From the NCBI GenBank assembly GCA_016870275.1, contig VGBZ01000003.1, forward strand, positions 79,743-143,742: 64,000 bases of DNA, in the 5' to 3' direction. Position numbers and translations under genes: made by a program. Under the pieces are notes generated by a model. The model did no database searches, was not told the origin of the DNA, and saw only the letters and a list, made by a program, of their open reading frames with translations. Source of the DNA: Actinomycetota bacterium. Lineage in GTDB: Bacteria; Actinomycetota; Acidimicrobiia; Acidimicrobiales; Microtrichaceae. Shown piece by piece: positions 25,518 through 36,222 of this stretch (its first letter is position 1; every line of letters starts with the position of its first letter).

Positions 25518-26297
25518 TCAGGACGGCGGGGTCGTGGCCTGGGAGGCGCCGGCATCACCGACGAGGGAGTTCACTGCGGTCTGGAGTTGTTCGATCGGCA
25601 GTTTGCCCGAACCGCGCTGGACCACCTTGCCCTCGGCATCGGTCAGGACGAAGTACGGGAATCCGGGCAGCCCGTAGGCCTTGGCCATGGAGCCGCTGGG
25701 GTTGTCGAGGAGGACCGGCGGCGTCCAGCCTTCGCGGGTGATCCACTTCGACGGCGGGTAGTTCGGCTTGTCAGGTGAGACCGCCGTGGCGACCGACGTG
25801 ACCTTGACGCCGGGCGGGAGCCCGCCCTGGTCGATCCACGCCTGGATCTCGGGAACCTCGGACTGGCACACCGGACACCAGTGGGCGAGGAAGATGATCA
25901 TCTGAGGTTCACCGGACGCCGGGTCCACAGCGAGGGGGGAGCCGTCGAACGTCTCGCCGCTCGCTTTCGGGATCGTGCGGCCGACGGCTGGATCACTCGC
26001 CGGGTCGGCCAGTCCCTGGGCGCCCTCCGGATACGGCGGGAGATCTTCGCCGGAGAGCTGGAGCGAGGCGGTCTCCTGGGTGGCCTTTGCGGCCACCGCA
26101 GCACCGGTGCCCTCTGCGGTATCGCTCGTGGACGATCGGCTCGAGAGGAAGGCGATCAGACCGACCACGACGAGCACCACAGCGATGACCCCGATCACGA
26201 TCGGGACCAGATTGGAGCGGCTGTCGACGTCCTTGGCCAGCTTCGAGTAGGGATCCGCAGCGCTCGGCTTCTTCTTGGACGACTCGGTGCTCGTCAC
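25518..26297 (-). CDS. membrane-anchored thioredoxin-like (TlpA-type) protein
   Basis: This 259-residue protein has one membrane anchor (about residues 30-52) and an extracytoplasmic thioredoxin fold with CPVC (141-144) in IFLAHWCPVCQSEVPEIQ and the cis-Pro in GLPGFPYFVL. It should carry out thiol-disulfide exchange outside the membrane. GTG 26297 overlaps the DsbB stop as GTGA. The pairing suggests that the DsbB homologue reoxidises this protein, as in other actinobacterial oxidative folding systems. Confidence 0.9.
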   Translation of the reverse strand: MTSTESSKKKPSAADPYSKLAKDVDSRSNLVPIVIGVIAVVLVVVGLIAFLSSRSSTSDTAEGTGAAVAAKATQETASLQLSGEDLPPYPEGAQGLADPASDPAVGRTIPKASGETFDGSPLAVDPASGEPQMIIFLAHWCPVCQSEVPEIQAWIDQGGLPPGVKVTSVATAVSPDKPNYPPSKWITREGWTPPVLLDNPSGSMAKAYGLPGFPYFVLTDAEGKVVQRGSGKLPIEQLQTAVNSLVGDAGASQATTPPS

Positions 26298-26902
26298 GAC
26301 AGGACCTCCTCGAGTTCGACGGCTTGACGCTCGACAGTATCGCCGGAACTGGCCTCACCTTCCCCGCGGCGGCCCGCCAGAACTGCGAGCGTTCCCAGCA
26401 TCAGGAACGAGATGCCCGCCATGCCCGGGATCGACAGGAAGTGGAATTTCCAGACCCAGACGGTCTCGCAGGGGACATCGGTGGAACACACCGAGCTCAC
26501 CGAATCCGGGAAGCGCTCAAGCAGGTAGTGGTAGGCGGCGATCACCGCCCCGATGGCGACGAGCGGCAGGACGTAGAACCGCACGTTGCGATCGCGGCGC
26601 CACCAGGCCACGGCGAAGAGGACCACGTTCGGGTACATGCAGATCCGCTGGTACCAGCACAACGGACAAGGCGGGAACTTGGCGATCTCGCTGAGGTACA
26701 GGCTCCCCAGCGTCGTCGTCAGGGCTACCGCCAGACCGAGCGGGAGGGCGAGTTCCACGAATGCGTCGCGCAGCGGAACGACGGCGTCGGGCACCGAGCC
26801 CCTCACCCGGCTGAGGATCCCGAGGCCCCACGTGGCGAGCAGGAAGATGATTCCGAGCACGGCGAGCAGAGCCAGGAACGTGGTGACCACATCAACGGAC
26901 AT
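26294..26902 (-). CDS. dsbB: disulfide bond formation protein B (DsbB)
   Basis: This 202-residue membrane protein has four to five predicted helices. The first active pair is Cys79-Cys82 in FPPCPLCWYQRICMYP and the second lies in SVCSTDVPC near residues 139-146. It should pass electrons from the partner thioredoxin-like protein to quinone. The start is ATG 26902; a TAGTCT box lies eight bases upstream. The thioredoxin-like gene overlaps its end. Confidence 0.92.
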   Translation of the reverse strand: MSVDVVTTFLALLAVLGIIFLLATWGLGILSRVRGSVPDAVVPLRDAFVELALPLGLAVALTTTLGSLYLSEIAKFPPCPLCWYQRICMYPNVVLFAVAWWRRDRNVRFYVLPLVAIGAVIAAYHYLLERFPDSVSSVCSTDVPCETVWVWKFHFLSIPGMAGISFLMLGTLAVLAGRRGEGEASSGDTVERQAVELEEVLS

Positions 26903-26965
26903 TTGCAAGCAGACTACCGATCCTGCAGTGCCCACGGGTCACCGGGGCGCACTAGCCTCACAGCC

Positions 26966-27451
26966 ATGAGCATCTACGACATCGACCTCGACGGCCTCGA
27001 CGGCACCCCCGGTGTCCTCGGCGAGCAGGCAGGCAAGGTGACCCTCGTGGTTAACGTGGCCTCCAAGTGCGGACTCACCCCGCAGTACGAGCAACTCCAG
27101 GAACTCCAGGAACGCTTCGGCGATCGCAACTTCACGGTGCTCGGCGTGCCCTGCAACCAGTTCCTCGGCCAGGAACCGGGTACGTCCGAGCAGATCGCCG
27201 AGTTCTGCTCGGTCAACTACGGGGTGTCGTTCCCGCTCTCAACGAAGATCGAGGTCAACGGCGACGATCGCCACCCCCTCTACGACGAGCTCACCCCGTT
27301 TGCCGACACCGAGGGGCACACCGGCGACGTCCGCTGGAACTTCGAGAAATTCCTCGTCGATGCCGACGGCTCGGTGGTCGGCCGCTTCGCTCCACAGATA
27401 CCTCCGGATGACCCTGCCGTGGTGGCTGCCATCGAGGGCGCGCTCGACTGA
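26966..27451 (+). CDS. glutathione peroxidase family protein (Cys type)
   Basis: This 161-residue thiol peroxidase has the peroxidatic cysteine at Cys35 in VNVASKCGLTPQY, the conserved Gln in PCNQFLGQEPG, and the Trp-Asn in DVRWNFEKFLVD. It uses Cys instead of selenocysteine, so thioredoxin is the likelier reductant. A TAGCCT -10 box (26953-26958) ends seven bases before ATG 26966, giving a leaderless mRNA. It is divergent from dsbB, placing two thiol-redox functions around one short promoter region. Confidence 0.93.
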   Translation: MSIYDIDLDGLDGTPGVLGEQAGKVTLVVNVASKCGLTPQYEQLQELQERFGDRNFTVLGVPCNQFLGQEPGTSEQIAEFCSVNYGVSFPLSTKIEVNGDDRHPLYDELTPFADTEGHTGDVRWNFEKFLVDADGSVVGRFAPQIPPDDPAVVAAIEGALD

Positions 27452-27462
27452 TATCAGGACGC

Positions 27463-30225
27463 TCAAGCAGCGCTGCTGCTGGCCGAGCGCACCACCAGCG
27501 ACCGGACCTCCTCGGCTGCGAGCAGCAGCAGTGCGCCGCCGACGCAGATGGACCACTCAGTGAGCGTCAACCCGACCGTTCCGAAGACGCCCTGCAGGAA
27601 CGGCACCTCCACGACGAGTACCTGGGTCACGATCACTGCCGCCGTTGCGTACAGCAGTGGTCGGTTGGTGAATGTGAACCGGCTGAACAGCGACAGATCG
27701 CCGCTGCGCACGACGTAGGCGTTGGCGATCTGCAGGAACACGAACAGCGTGAACGCCACCGTGTACGCCGCGCTCTGATCCGGCACCACGCCGGATTCGG
27801 CACCGCCCTGCCACCAGAGCACCCCGAGGGTGATCACGGCCATGATCACTGCAGTGATGCTGATCCGGGTCAGTCGTGGACCCGTGAGGATCTTCGCTGC
27901 GGGGTCGCGTGGCGACCGATCCATGACTCCCGGCTTGGGTGGATCGAGCCCCAAGCTCATGGCCGGGGGACCGTCGGCGAGGATGTTGACGAACAGGATC
28001 TGGATCGGGTTGAACGGGGTCGGTAGGCCGGCGAGCCGAGCAGCGAGGATCGTGATGATCGCCGCGATGTTGGTCGTGAGCTGAAACCGGACGAACGTGA
28101 CGATGTTGTCGTAGATCGCCCGGCCTCGCTCGACGGCAGCCACGATCGTGGCGAAGTTGTCGTCGGTGAGGATCATGTCGCCGGCTTCCTTGGTGACCTC
28201 GGTGCCGGTCACGCCCATGGCCACACCGATCTCGGCCTGCTTGAGCGACGGAGCGTCGTTCACGCCGTCGCCGGTCATGGCCACCACGTCGCCCCGGGAC
28301 TGCAGCGCCTTGACGACCCGGACCTTGTGTTCAGGCGACACCCGAGCACACACGCCGATGTCGTGGATACGGTCTGCAAGTTCCTCGTCGGTCATCCGCT
28401 CCAGTTCGGCGCCGGTCACCACCTCGCCGACGATCCCGAGCTCTGCAGCGATCGCTCCGGCGGTCGCGGCGTGGTCGCCGGTGATCATCTTCACCCGGAC
28501 CCCGGCGGTGCGGCACTCCGCCACGGCAGCGACGGCCTCTGGCCGGGCGGGGTCGAGGATCCCGACCAGCGCTTCGAGCGTGAGCCCCTCGCACTCCTCG
28601 GCGAGGGCCAGCGCCACGGGCTCCGACGGCGGGTGGGCCAGATCCCGGGTGGCGAGCGCCAGCACCCGCAGTCCCGACGAGCCCAGCCGGTCGTTAGCAG
28701 CCAACAGCTCTGCCCGCTGCGTGTCGTCGAGCTCGCCGCTCAGGCCACCCTCGCCCCGCACGGAGACGCACCGGTCGATCACGACGTCCGGCGCTCCCTT
28801 GACAGCGAGCAGGGATCCGCCCTCGGATCCGGGGTGGAGCGTCGCCATGTACTTCACGGCCGAGTCGAACGGAACCTCGTCGAGCCGGGGAGCGCCGTCT
28901 CGCACCACGGTCGGGTCCAGACCGGCCTTGCGGGATGCCACCACGAGGGCGCCCTCGGTCGGATCGCCGATCAACTCGGCGGTGCCGCCTGACTCGTTGA
29001 CCACGGCATCGTTGCAGAGAACCCCGACCACCATGGCCCGTTGCAGGTCGGCGAGCGCCGACGGGTCCGACGGTGTCACGGCTCCATCGCTGCCGTAGCC
29101 GAGGCCCTCGATCCGGAAGTGCCTTCCGCCCGCCACGGCCTCGGTGGCGGTCATCTGGTTCAGCGTCAGCGTGCCGGTCTTGTCGGAACAGATGACGGTG
29201 GTCGATCCGAGCGTCTCGACCGAGGCCAGCCGCTTCACGATGGCCCGCTCCTTGGCCATCCGGGACACCCCGATCGCCAGGGTCACGGTCACGACAGCCG
29301 GGAGACCCTCGGGGATGGCCGCAACAGCGAGGGCGACTGCGCTCAGGACCGCATCACCGAGGTCGTCGCCCTGGAGGAGGCCGACGAGGAGGACGGCGAG
29401 CACTGCGACCCCAGCGATGATCGCCAGTCGCTTCCCCAGCTTGTCGAGCTGGACCTGCAGCGGGGTCTCGGTCTCCTCGGCCGCGCCGAGCAGGCCGGCG
29501 AGACGACCCACCTGGGTCGACATCCCGGTGCTGGTCACCACGAGCTCGGCCCGGCCACGGGAGAGCGTCGTGTTCATGTACCCGCAATTGGAGCGTTCGG
29601 CGAGGGGCACCTCGGCCCCGGGCTCCACGTGGACGGGATCGACCGTCTTGTCGACGGGTACGGACTCCCCTGTCAGCGTGGACTCGTCCACCGAGACCGA
29701 CGCCGCCTCGACGAACCGCCCGTCGGCTGGGATCCGGTCACCCGCCTCGAGCAGCACCACGTCGCCGGGGACGAGCGCCCCGGCGGGAACCTCCTTCACG
29801 GCGCCGTCCCGCCGGACACGGACCACGACCTCGAGCATCTGCTTGAGGGCGGCCAGGGCGTCATCGGCACGACTCTCCTGGACGTATCCCAGGATGGCGT
29901 TGATGAGCAGGACGATGCCGATCACGATCGGGTCCTTGAAGTCCCCCACTGCGGCGGACACCGCAGCGGCGCCCAAGAGGATGTAGACGAGGACGTTGTT
30001 GAACTGATCGATGAACCGCAACCAGGCCGAACGCCGGGGGGCCTCGGCGAGTTGATTGGGCCCGTAACGCTCGGTGCGCTCCGCCACATCGGCGCTGTTG
30101 AGCCCATCGGACACGACGACACCGAGACGCTCTGCCACCTCGTCGGCATCGAGCGCATGATCGGGAGCTCCTGGATCCTGAGCGTCGGCCGGAGCGGCGA
30201 CGCCGAGGTCGGTCGGTTCAGACAT
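27463..30225 (-). CDS. P-type cation-transporting ATPase (P2 type)
   Basis: This 920-residue pump has an N-terminal cation ATPase domain, the A-domain TGES ([11 protein letters not shown]), the M4 motif [12 protein letters not shown], the phosphorylated Asp in [15 protein letters not shown] near residue 340, and [20 protein letters not shown]. Six C-terminal helices follow. The PEGLP motif and length fit P2 calcium/magnesium-type ATPases; the exact ion is uncertain. ATG 30225 is chosen; a TAGTTT box lies eight bases upstream. It is divergent from a small winged-helix regulator gene 64 bases away. Confidence 0.93.
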   Translation of the reverse strand: MSEPTDLGVAAPADAQDPGAPDHALDADEVAERLGVVVSDGLNSADVAERTERYGPNQLAEAPRRSAWLRFIDQFNNVLVYILLGAAAVSAAVGDFKDPIVIGIVLLINAILGYVQESRADDALAALKQMLEVVVRVRRDGAVKEVPAGALVPGDVVLLEAGDRIPADGRFVEAASVSVDESTLTGESVPVDKTVDPVHVEPGAEVPLAERSNCGYMNTTLSRGRAELVVTSTGMSTQVGRLAGLLGAAEETETPLQVQLDKLGKRLAIIAGVAVLAVLLVGLLQGDDLGDAVLSAVALAVAAIPEGLPAVVTVTLAIGVSRMAKERAIVKRLASVETLGSTTVICSDKTGTLTLNQMTATEAVAGGRHFRIEGLGYGSDGAVTPSDPSALADLQRAMVVGVLCNDAVVNESGGTAELIGDPTEGALVVASRKAGLDPTVVRDGAPRLDEVPFDSAVKYMATLHPGSEGGSLLAVKGAPDVVIDRCVSVRGEGGLSGELDDTQRAELLAANDRLGSSGLRVLALATRDLAHPPSEPVALALAEECEGLTLEALVGILDPARPEAVAAVAECRTAGVRVKMITGDHAATAGAIAAELGIVGEVVTGAELERMTDEELADRIHDIGVCARVSPEHKVRVVKALQSRGDVVAMTGDGVNDAPSLKQAEIGVAMGVTGTEVTKEAGDMILTDDNFATIVAAVERGRAIYDNIVTFVRFQLTTNIAAIITILAARLAGLPTPFNPIQILFVNILADGPPAMSLGLDPPKPGVMDRSPRDPAAKILTGPRLTRISITAVIMAVITLGVLWWQGGAESGVVPDQSAAYTVAFTLFVFLQIANAYVVRSGDLSLFSRFTFTNRPLLYATAAVIVTQVLVVEVPFLQGVFGTVGLTLTEWSICVGGALLLLAAEEVRSLVVRSASSSAA

Positions 30226-30254
30226 CGCCGCAGAAACTAACGCAGGAAGATGAA

Positions 30255-30283
30255 TTCCTGACTGCACTGTGCCGATCTATCCT
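30255..30283 (+). promoter_or_regulatory. leaderless promoter of the winged-helix gene
   Basis: A -35 box TTCCTG (30255-30260) and a -10 box TATCCT (30278-30283) are separated by 17 bases. The -10 ends six bases before GTG 30290. It faces the ATPase promoter, so one operator here could affect both genes. Confidence 0.55.
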
Positions 30284-30289
30284 GTCGAC

Positions 30290-30568
30290 GTGCTATCGCA
30301 CTGGACGTTCCTGACCAACCACACACACGTCCTCGTCCTGTTGGATCAGAATCCGGACCTCCGGATCAGGGAGCTGGCAACAGAGGTGGGGATCACCGAA
30401 CGGGCGACCCAGCGGATCCTCGGAGATCTTGTCAAGAGCGGGTACGTCAACCGGTACCGAACCGGTCGGCGGAACTCCTACTCCCTCAACAGGGACCTAC
30501 CGCTCCGACACCCGCTCGAGTCACACCGTAGCGTGGGCGCTCTTCTCGACGCCCTCGAGTCCGACTGA
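30290..30568 (+). CDS. winged helix-turn-helix transcriptional regulator
   Basis: This 92-residue protein is a small winged-helix regulator. It opens LSHWTFLTNHTHVLVLL and has the recognition region IRELATEVGITERATQRILG followed by the wing YRTGRRNSYSLN. The family is common in actinobacteria as short stand-alone proteins. GTG 30290 is chosen on promoter evidence, although GTG 30269 is also in frame. It may regulate the divergent cation ATPase; that is an inference from position. Confidence 0.85.
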   Translation: MLSHWTFLTNHTHVLVLLDQNPDLRIRELATEVGITERATQRILGDLVKSGYVNRYRTGRRNSYSLNRDLPLRHPLESHRSVGALLDALESD

Positions 30569-30586
30569 ACCGCAGGCGGAATCGGC

Positions 30587-31698
30587 CTACTCGGAGCCGA
30601 AGTACTGCTCGTCGAGATTTGCGGCCATCCCGTCCTCACGGAGACGGAGAATCTCCCAATCGGTCGGGACGACGAGCGGGTTCCCGGGAGCGAACACCAT
30701 GCCGTAGCCCTGCGGTCGGATCAGCGGGCCGACCACCCGCAGGTCGTCCGCGCTGCGTTGTTCCACCAGATACCGGAGCACCGGCGAGTCGTAGACCATC
30801 GCCTCGGCCTGACCGGAGGCCACCGGTCCGAACGCCTCGTCAACGGATCCCACACCGGTGGCTGGCAGACCGATCGTCTCGAGGTACTCCGACGACGTCG
30901 TCTGCGAGACGGTCACCACGGAGCGTCCGTAGAGGTCACCGACCGATCGCACGTCGGAGCGGAGCCTGTCGGCGGTCAGCACCGAGGTGATGACCGCTGT
31001 GAAGTGGGCGACCAACACCAGACCGACGAGCATCCACACCATCGCCACGAGACGGCTCCACTTGGACTACACGGTGCGATCCCCATAGCCGATGGTGGTC
31101 ATGGTCACGATCGCCCACCAGATGCCCTCCCACACCCCGGCGAGATAGCTGTGCGGGAAGTCGTCGTTGGTTCGGCGCTCCACCAACCAGACGATGTGCC
31201 CGACGACGACCAGCAGAAGGATCGGGACCAGCAGGCGATACAGCACCATCGTCGAGAGCAGTTCGAGAAGTTACGCCCAGACACTCGGGGTCTCCGGCCG
31301 CGTCAGGATCTGCAGGCCGGAGTCGTACATCGGGAACGAGAAGTCGAACGCCGCCTCTCCTCAGCTGTGATCGAGATCGCTCCGAGCGCAGCGTCGGTCC
31401 GACCGGACCGCACTGCGTCGAGCTGCTCGGCGACCGAAGCCACCTCGATGTAGTCGCAGGGGATGCCGAGGCGGCCAGCGGCATCCTCCCAGAACTCCAC
31501 GCTGTAGCCGGCCCACCCGTTCGCATCCGGCGTTGCCAACGGCTCGATGTTGCGGACGGCGATCGACAACCGCCCGTTTCCGCCCGTCGCCTGAGCCAGC
31601 ACCTCGGGATCCACGGGAGCCGGAGCAGGCAGTTGCGCTGCAGCCGAGGGCCCGAGGAGGGCTGCTCCGCAGAGGACGAGTACGGCCTCGGCCACCAC
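30587..31698 (-). pseudogene. GluR0-like ligand-gated potassium channel, decayed
   Basis: Three adjacent pieces line up as one protein. The first (31698 down) has a signal-like start and the first lobe of a periplasmic binding domain (RLSIAVRNIEPLATPDANGW). The second has a membrane helix and a potassium filter (TMTTIGYGDRT). The third has a second helix (MLVGLVLVAHFTAVITSVLT) and the second lobe of the binding domain. That order is the one of the prokaryotic glutamate receptor GluR0. The gene is broken by a frameshift near 31345-31362, a TAA at 31271-31273 and a TAG at 31067-31069, the last two being in frame with the channel. Confidence 0.8.
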
Positions 31699-31724
31699 AC
31701 GGGGCCACAGCAGGCGTGGTCGGA

Positions 31725-32882
<1,158 letters not shown>

Positions 32883-33012
32883 GGCCGTTAGCGTGCCACA
32901 TGGAGAGCCCGATCGAAACCCTCGGCGGCCGGTCCGCTGAGGGGTGGGGAAACTGACGCTCAACGTCCACCTTGGATTCATCCACTGTGCACGAGCCTGT
33001 GCCCGGAGGCGC

Positions 33013-33987
33013 TCAGCGATTCGGTCGCAGTCCCCAGAACACGAGCTGTCGGCGAGTGGCGTCGTAGGAGTCGGTCAGGGGCCATTCGTGGCCGAAGGGA
33101 ATCAGGTCGTACTCGACTCGGACGCCGTCGGCACACGAGGACCAACGAGTGATCTCGACCTCGCCGATCGATCCGGTGGCCTCGTCGGTGCACTGCGACG
33201 CATCGGCCACGTCGGCGACCGCCGCCGATGTGGAGAAGAAGGGGCCGAGCCCTGGTGTCGACGAGGGCCCGCCACCGGGCGGGACCACGGGGTCGTCCCG
33301 TCCGGTGATCTGCAGGAAGGAGATCGCATCCGACGCCGAGCAGCCGTCGACATTCGTTCCCACCACCGAGGCGGCACCGGCGAGCCGGTCGGCGTGCTCG
33401 CAGATGTACCGGTAGGTGATCATTCCCCCGTTGGAGTAGCCGGTCATGAACACGCGGCTGCGATCCACCGGGTAGAGGCCGGCTACCGCATCGATGACGT
33501 CGTTGAGGAAGGCCACGTCGTCAACGGCGGCGGCCTGCGCCTCCCCGCAGCACCATCCGGCGTTGAAGCTCGCCTCGAAACCCTCGGGATAGGCCACCAG
33601 AATCCGGTCGGTCGGCACCACGGCGGGCCACCCGGTGAGTGCAGCGGTGATCTCCGGGGTCGATCCCAATCCGTGGTTGACCACCACGAGTGGGAGTCCG
33701 CCGCCCCCGGCAGCATCACCGTCGGCACCGAGGATGTTCTGCCCCCTCGGCTCGATGTCCTGTGGGGATGCCACGAGCGCCCGCCTGATGATTCCGGCGT
33801 CCAGAGAGGCGCCGGAACCGACGACCTCCACCCAGCGAGCACCCACGCCATCGACGCCCAGGTCAACCTGATCCGACAACGACGAGCACCCGGCGAGCCA
33901 TGCCAGACCCGCCGCCAGGACGAGCGTCAACCTCCGCAACCACGGGTCGAGTTCTCGCCGCCTCAGCACGCCTCCACGGTAGGTCAC
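33013..33987 (-). CDS. PHB depolymerase/feruloyl esterase-like lipoprotein
   Basis: This 324-residue alpha/beta-hydrolase has a lipobox with Cys34 (LAWLAGCSS), so it is exported and lipid-anchored. The nucleophile Ser lies in VFMTGYSNGGMITYRY, with the acid probably in ITGRDDPVVP and His in PFGHEWP. The LPLVVVNHGLGST oxyanion strand fits the polyhydroxybutyrate depolymerase/LpqC-like group. It may cleave an extracellular ester polymer. GTG 33987 follows GGGAGGG by eight bases. The specific substrate is not known. Confidence 0.88.
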   Translation of the reverse strand: MTYRGGVLRRRELDPWLRRLTLVLAAGLAWLAGCSSLSDQVDLGVDGVGARWVEVVGSGASLDAGIIRRALVASPQDIEPRGQNILGADGDAAGGGGLPLVVVNHGLGSTPEITAALTGWPAVVPTDRILVAYPEGFEASFNAGWCCGEAQAAAVDDVAFLNDVIDAVAGLYPVDRSRVFMTGYSNGGMITYRYICEHADRLAGAASVVGTNVDGCSASDAISFLQITGRDDPVVPPGGGPSSTPGLGPFFSTSAAVADVADASQCTDEATGSIGEVEITRWSSCADGVRVEYDLIPFGHEWPLTDSYDATRRQLVFWGLRPNR

Positions 33988-34056
33988 CCGATCGGCCCTC
34001 CCGGCGCGCCCGGGGGGTGTCAGGCGCTGCGTGGGCCGGCGGGGAAGAATGACCCC

Positions 34057-35568
34057 GTGCCCAGACGAGTCACCACATCGTTGGTCGCCCTAGCTGTGCT
34101 GGTGATCGCTGCGGTCGCTGCTGCGTGCAGCAACGAGGAATCGGCCACCACCACCCAGCCGTCGACTCCAACAGTCCCGCCGACGACCGCCACGACGATC
34201 GTGCCCGGTTCGGAGCCGGCGATCGAACCCGACTGGGCGTGGCAGTCCGGCCGTCCCGGCGGCGACACCGCCGCTGCGGCCACCGGCCGACTCGACTCCG
34301 TGGTCCTGATCGGCGAGGGCCCGGTCGAACCGAGCCCGACCCAAACCGGGACCGTTGCGCTCAGCCCCGTGGTGGCGACCCTCGGGTCGGCCGACGGAGC
34401 GTTTCGTTCCTCCACGACGGCCCCTCCGGACGGTTCGGTTGACCAGCCCCGAGGGATCTCCTCGGCGGTGGACGGGACCACGCTCACCTGCGGATCGCTC
34501 CGACCGGATCTCGGCCCGCAGTTCGGCACCGACATCTGGTGCAGTCCGGTCGCAGCGGACGGCACGCTCCAACCCCGAGTCGGCAACGGGAGCGAGGGCA
34601 ACGACGAGGTCAGCGGCGTGGCCATGGTCAGTGACGCTGCGTACGCCTTCGTCAGCGCCACGATCGACGGCCTCTTCCCCGGCGCAGAGGATCCAACAGG
34701 TGGCTTCCTCGGTGAACGTGATGCTCTGCTCATCCGCACCGACCCCAACGGTCAACCTCGCTGGGCACGGCAGTTCGGTACTCAAGGCGATGACTCCGCC
34801 AACGCCGTGTCGGCGACCGGTGACGGTGACGCCGTCGTGGCCGGATCGGCCAGCGCGGATCCGTTTGCGTTCGAGGACAGCTTCCTCCGTCGAGGCGGCC
34901 GCGACGCCTGGGTGGCGCGTAGCGACCCCTCGGGTAATCAACGTTGGCTCACCCCGTTCGGCACCAGCGCCGATGACGACGCCCGGGCGATTGCCGCCGG
35001 CGGGGATCCGGCCCAGGGCACCGAGGCCGTGATTGCTGCAGGGGTCACCAACGGGGACCTGCAGATCTCCACCGACGGAGCGGAGCAGCTCGTCGCCCCG
35101 GGATCAACTGCGGCGGCGGGAGGTACGGACGGGTTGATCGCTGCGTTCGATTCCGCCGGTCGGCAACAGTGGATCACCCAGTTCGGATCGCCGGCCGACG
35201 ACGACGTTCGGGGCGTGGTCGTCGACGGCAGCGTGGTCTACGTCGCCGGGACGGCCGGAGCGCCGATCACCGGCGCCCAGCGGGTCGCTGTTCCAGGAGC
35301 GCCCGACGGCGAGGCCGCCGGAGGCCGGGACGCCTTCCTCTCGGCGTACGACCTCACGACGGGAACGTGGCAGTGGACGGCGCTGTTCGGATCGCCTGCA
35401 GACGACGAGGTGACCGGACTGGCGTTCACCGACGACGGGCACGTCGTGGTGGTGGGCACGACTGCGGGGACGATCACTGCGACACCGCTCGTGGGTCCGA
35501 GTGACGCCTTCGCCGTGGCGTTCCCCGTGGCGAAGGGCGGGGGGAGCGGGGCGGCGAGCTCGGTCTGA
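34057..35568 (+). CDS. beta-propeller (SBBP repeat) lipoprotein
   Basis: This 503-residue protein has a lipoprotein signal (VLVIAAVAAACSNEES), a Thr/Pro linker, and then repeated blades. At least four blades share a W..QFG...DD pattern followed by a G...V.G strand: RWARQFGTQGDDSAN, RWLTPFGTSADDDAR, QWITQFGSPADDDVRG, and WTALFGSPADDEVTG. These are SBBP-type beta-propeller repeats. It likely mediates binding on the cell surface. GTG 34057 follows an AAGAAT box by six bases; the upstream open frame is a shadow. Confidence 0.85.
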   Translation: MPRRVTTSLVALAVLVIAAVAAACSNEESATTTQPSTPTVPPTTATTIVPGSEPAIEPDWAWQSGRPGGDTAAAATGRLDSVVLIGEGPVEPSPTQTGTVALSPVVATLGSADGAFRSSTTAPPDGSVDQPRGISSAVDGTTLTCGSLRPDLGPQFGTDIWCSPVAADGTLQPRVGNGSEGNDEVSGVAMVSDAAYAFVSATIDGLFPGAEDPTGGFLGERDALLIRTDPNGQPRWARQFGTQGDDSANAVSATGDGDAVVAGSASADPFAFEDSFLRRGGRDAWVARSDPSGNQRWLTPFGTSADDDARAIAAGGDPAQGTEAVIAAGVTNGDLQISTDGAEQLVAPGSTAAAGGTDGLIAAFDSAGRQQWITQFGSPADDDVRGVVVDGSVVYVAGTAGAPITGAQRVAVPGAPDGEAAGGRDAFLSAYDLTTGTWQWTALFGSPADDEVTGLAFTDDGHVVVVGTTAGTITATPLVGPSDAFAVAFPVAKGGGSGAASSV

Positions 35569-35577
35569 CGCCGGAAC

Positions 35578-36165
35578 TCAGCCGGCGTTCGGATCAGCAG
35601 GCAGGGACTGGTCGAACGACACCGACGGAGCTGCGGTCGAACCGGCAGGAGCCTGGTAGAAGACCCCCTTGTCGACCCCGGCGATCCCGACGAAGAGCGA
35701 CCAGGGGATCGTCACCATGGATCGGTTCAATGTGGAGCACGAGTCGTTGTAGTACTGCCGGGCGAAGGCGAGTTGATCCTCGGTCCGGGACAGTTCGGCC
35801 TGCAGTTCCGAGAAGTTCGTCGATGCCTTGAGATCCGGGTAGGCCTCGGCCGTGGCGAAGAGGTTGGCGAGTGCAGTGGTCATCTGGGCATCGGCCGCCG
35901 CTGCCTCGCCGACGTTCCGGGCCGACTGCGCAGCGGCCCGGGCCTGGGTGACAGCTTCGAGGGTTCCCCGCTCGTGTTGCATGTATCCCTTCACCGTCTC
36001 GACCAGGTTCGGGATGAGCTCCGACCGGCGTGTCAGCTGCACATCGATACCGGCGTAGGCCTCATCGACGAGCACGCGCTGCTGTCGAAGGCGGTTGATG
36101 CCAACGACGGCGACGAGGCCGACGGCCACGACGAGAACCAGGATGACGATCAGGGCGATGACCAC
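35578..36165 (-). CDS. LemA family protein
   Basis: This 195-residue protein has one N-terminal membrane helix (residues 3-22) and a long helical domain with QQRVLVDEAYAGIDVQLTRR, SELIPNLVETVKGYMQHE and FARQYYNDSCSTLNRSM, the LemA signature. It sits downstream of a DUF2207 membrane protein, the pairing commonly seen for this family. Its job is unknown; both may act at the envelope. The start is GTG 36165 with GAGGAAGG upstream. Confidence 0.93.
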   Translation of the reverse strand: MVIALIVILVLVVAVGLVAVVGINRLRQQRVLVDEAYAGIDVQLTRRSELIPNLVETVKGYMQHERGTLEAVTQARAAAQSARNVGEAAAADAQMTTALANLFATAEAYPDLKASTNFSELQAELSRTEDQLAFARQYYNDSCSTLNRSMVTIPWSLFVGIAGVDKGVFYQAPAGSTAAPSVSFDQSLPADPNAG

Positions 36166-36222
36166 GTGGGAACCTTCCTCATGAGCGACTCACTTCGCAC
36201 GGAGCGAGCGTAATGGCGCTGC

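Noticed and set aside
28148..30240. Long plus-strand open frames opposite the cation ATPase
   Set aside because: They are antisense to a complete, well-supported P-type ATPase, and their products are Ser/Arg or Gly/His-rich shadows with no domain content.
32944..34056. N-terminal extension of the beta-propeller protein
   Set aside because: It runs antisense to the esterase gene. The lipoprotein signal begins only at GTG 34057.
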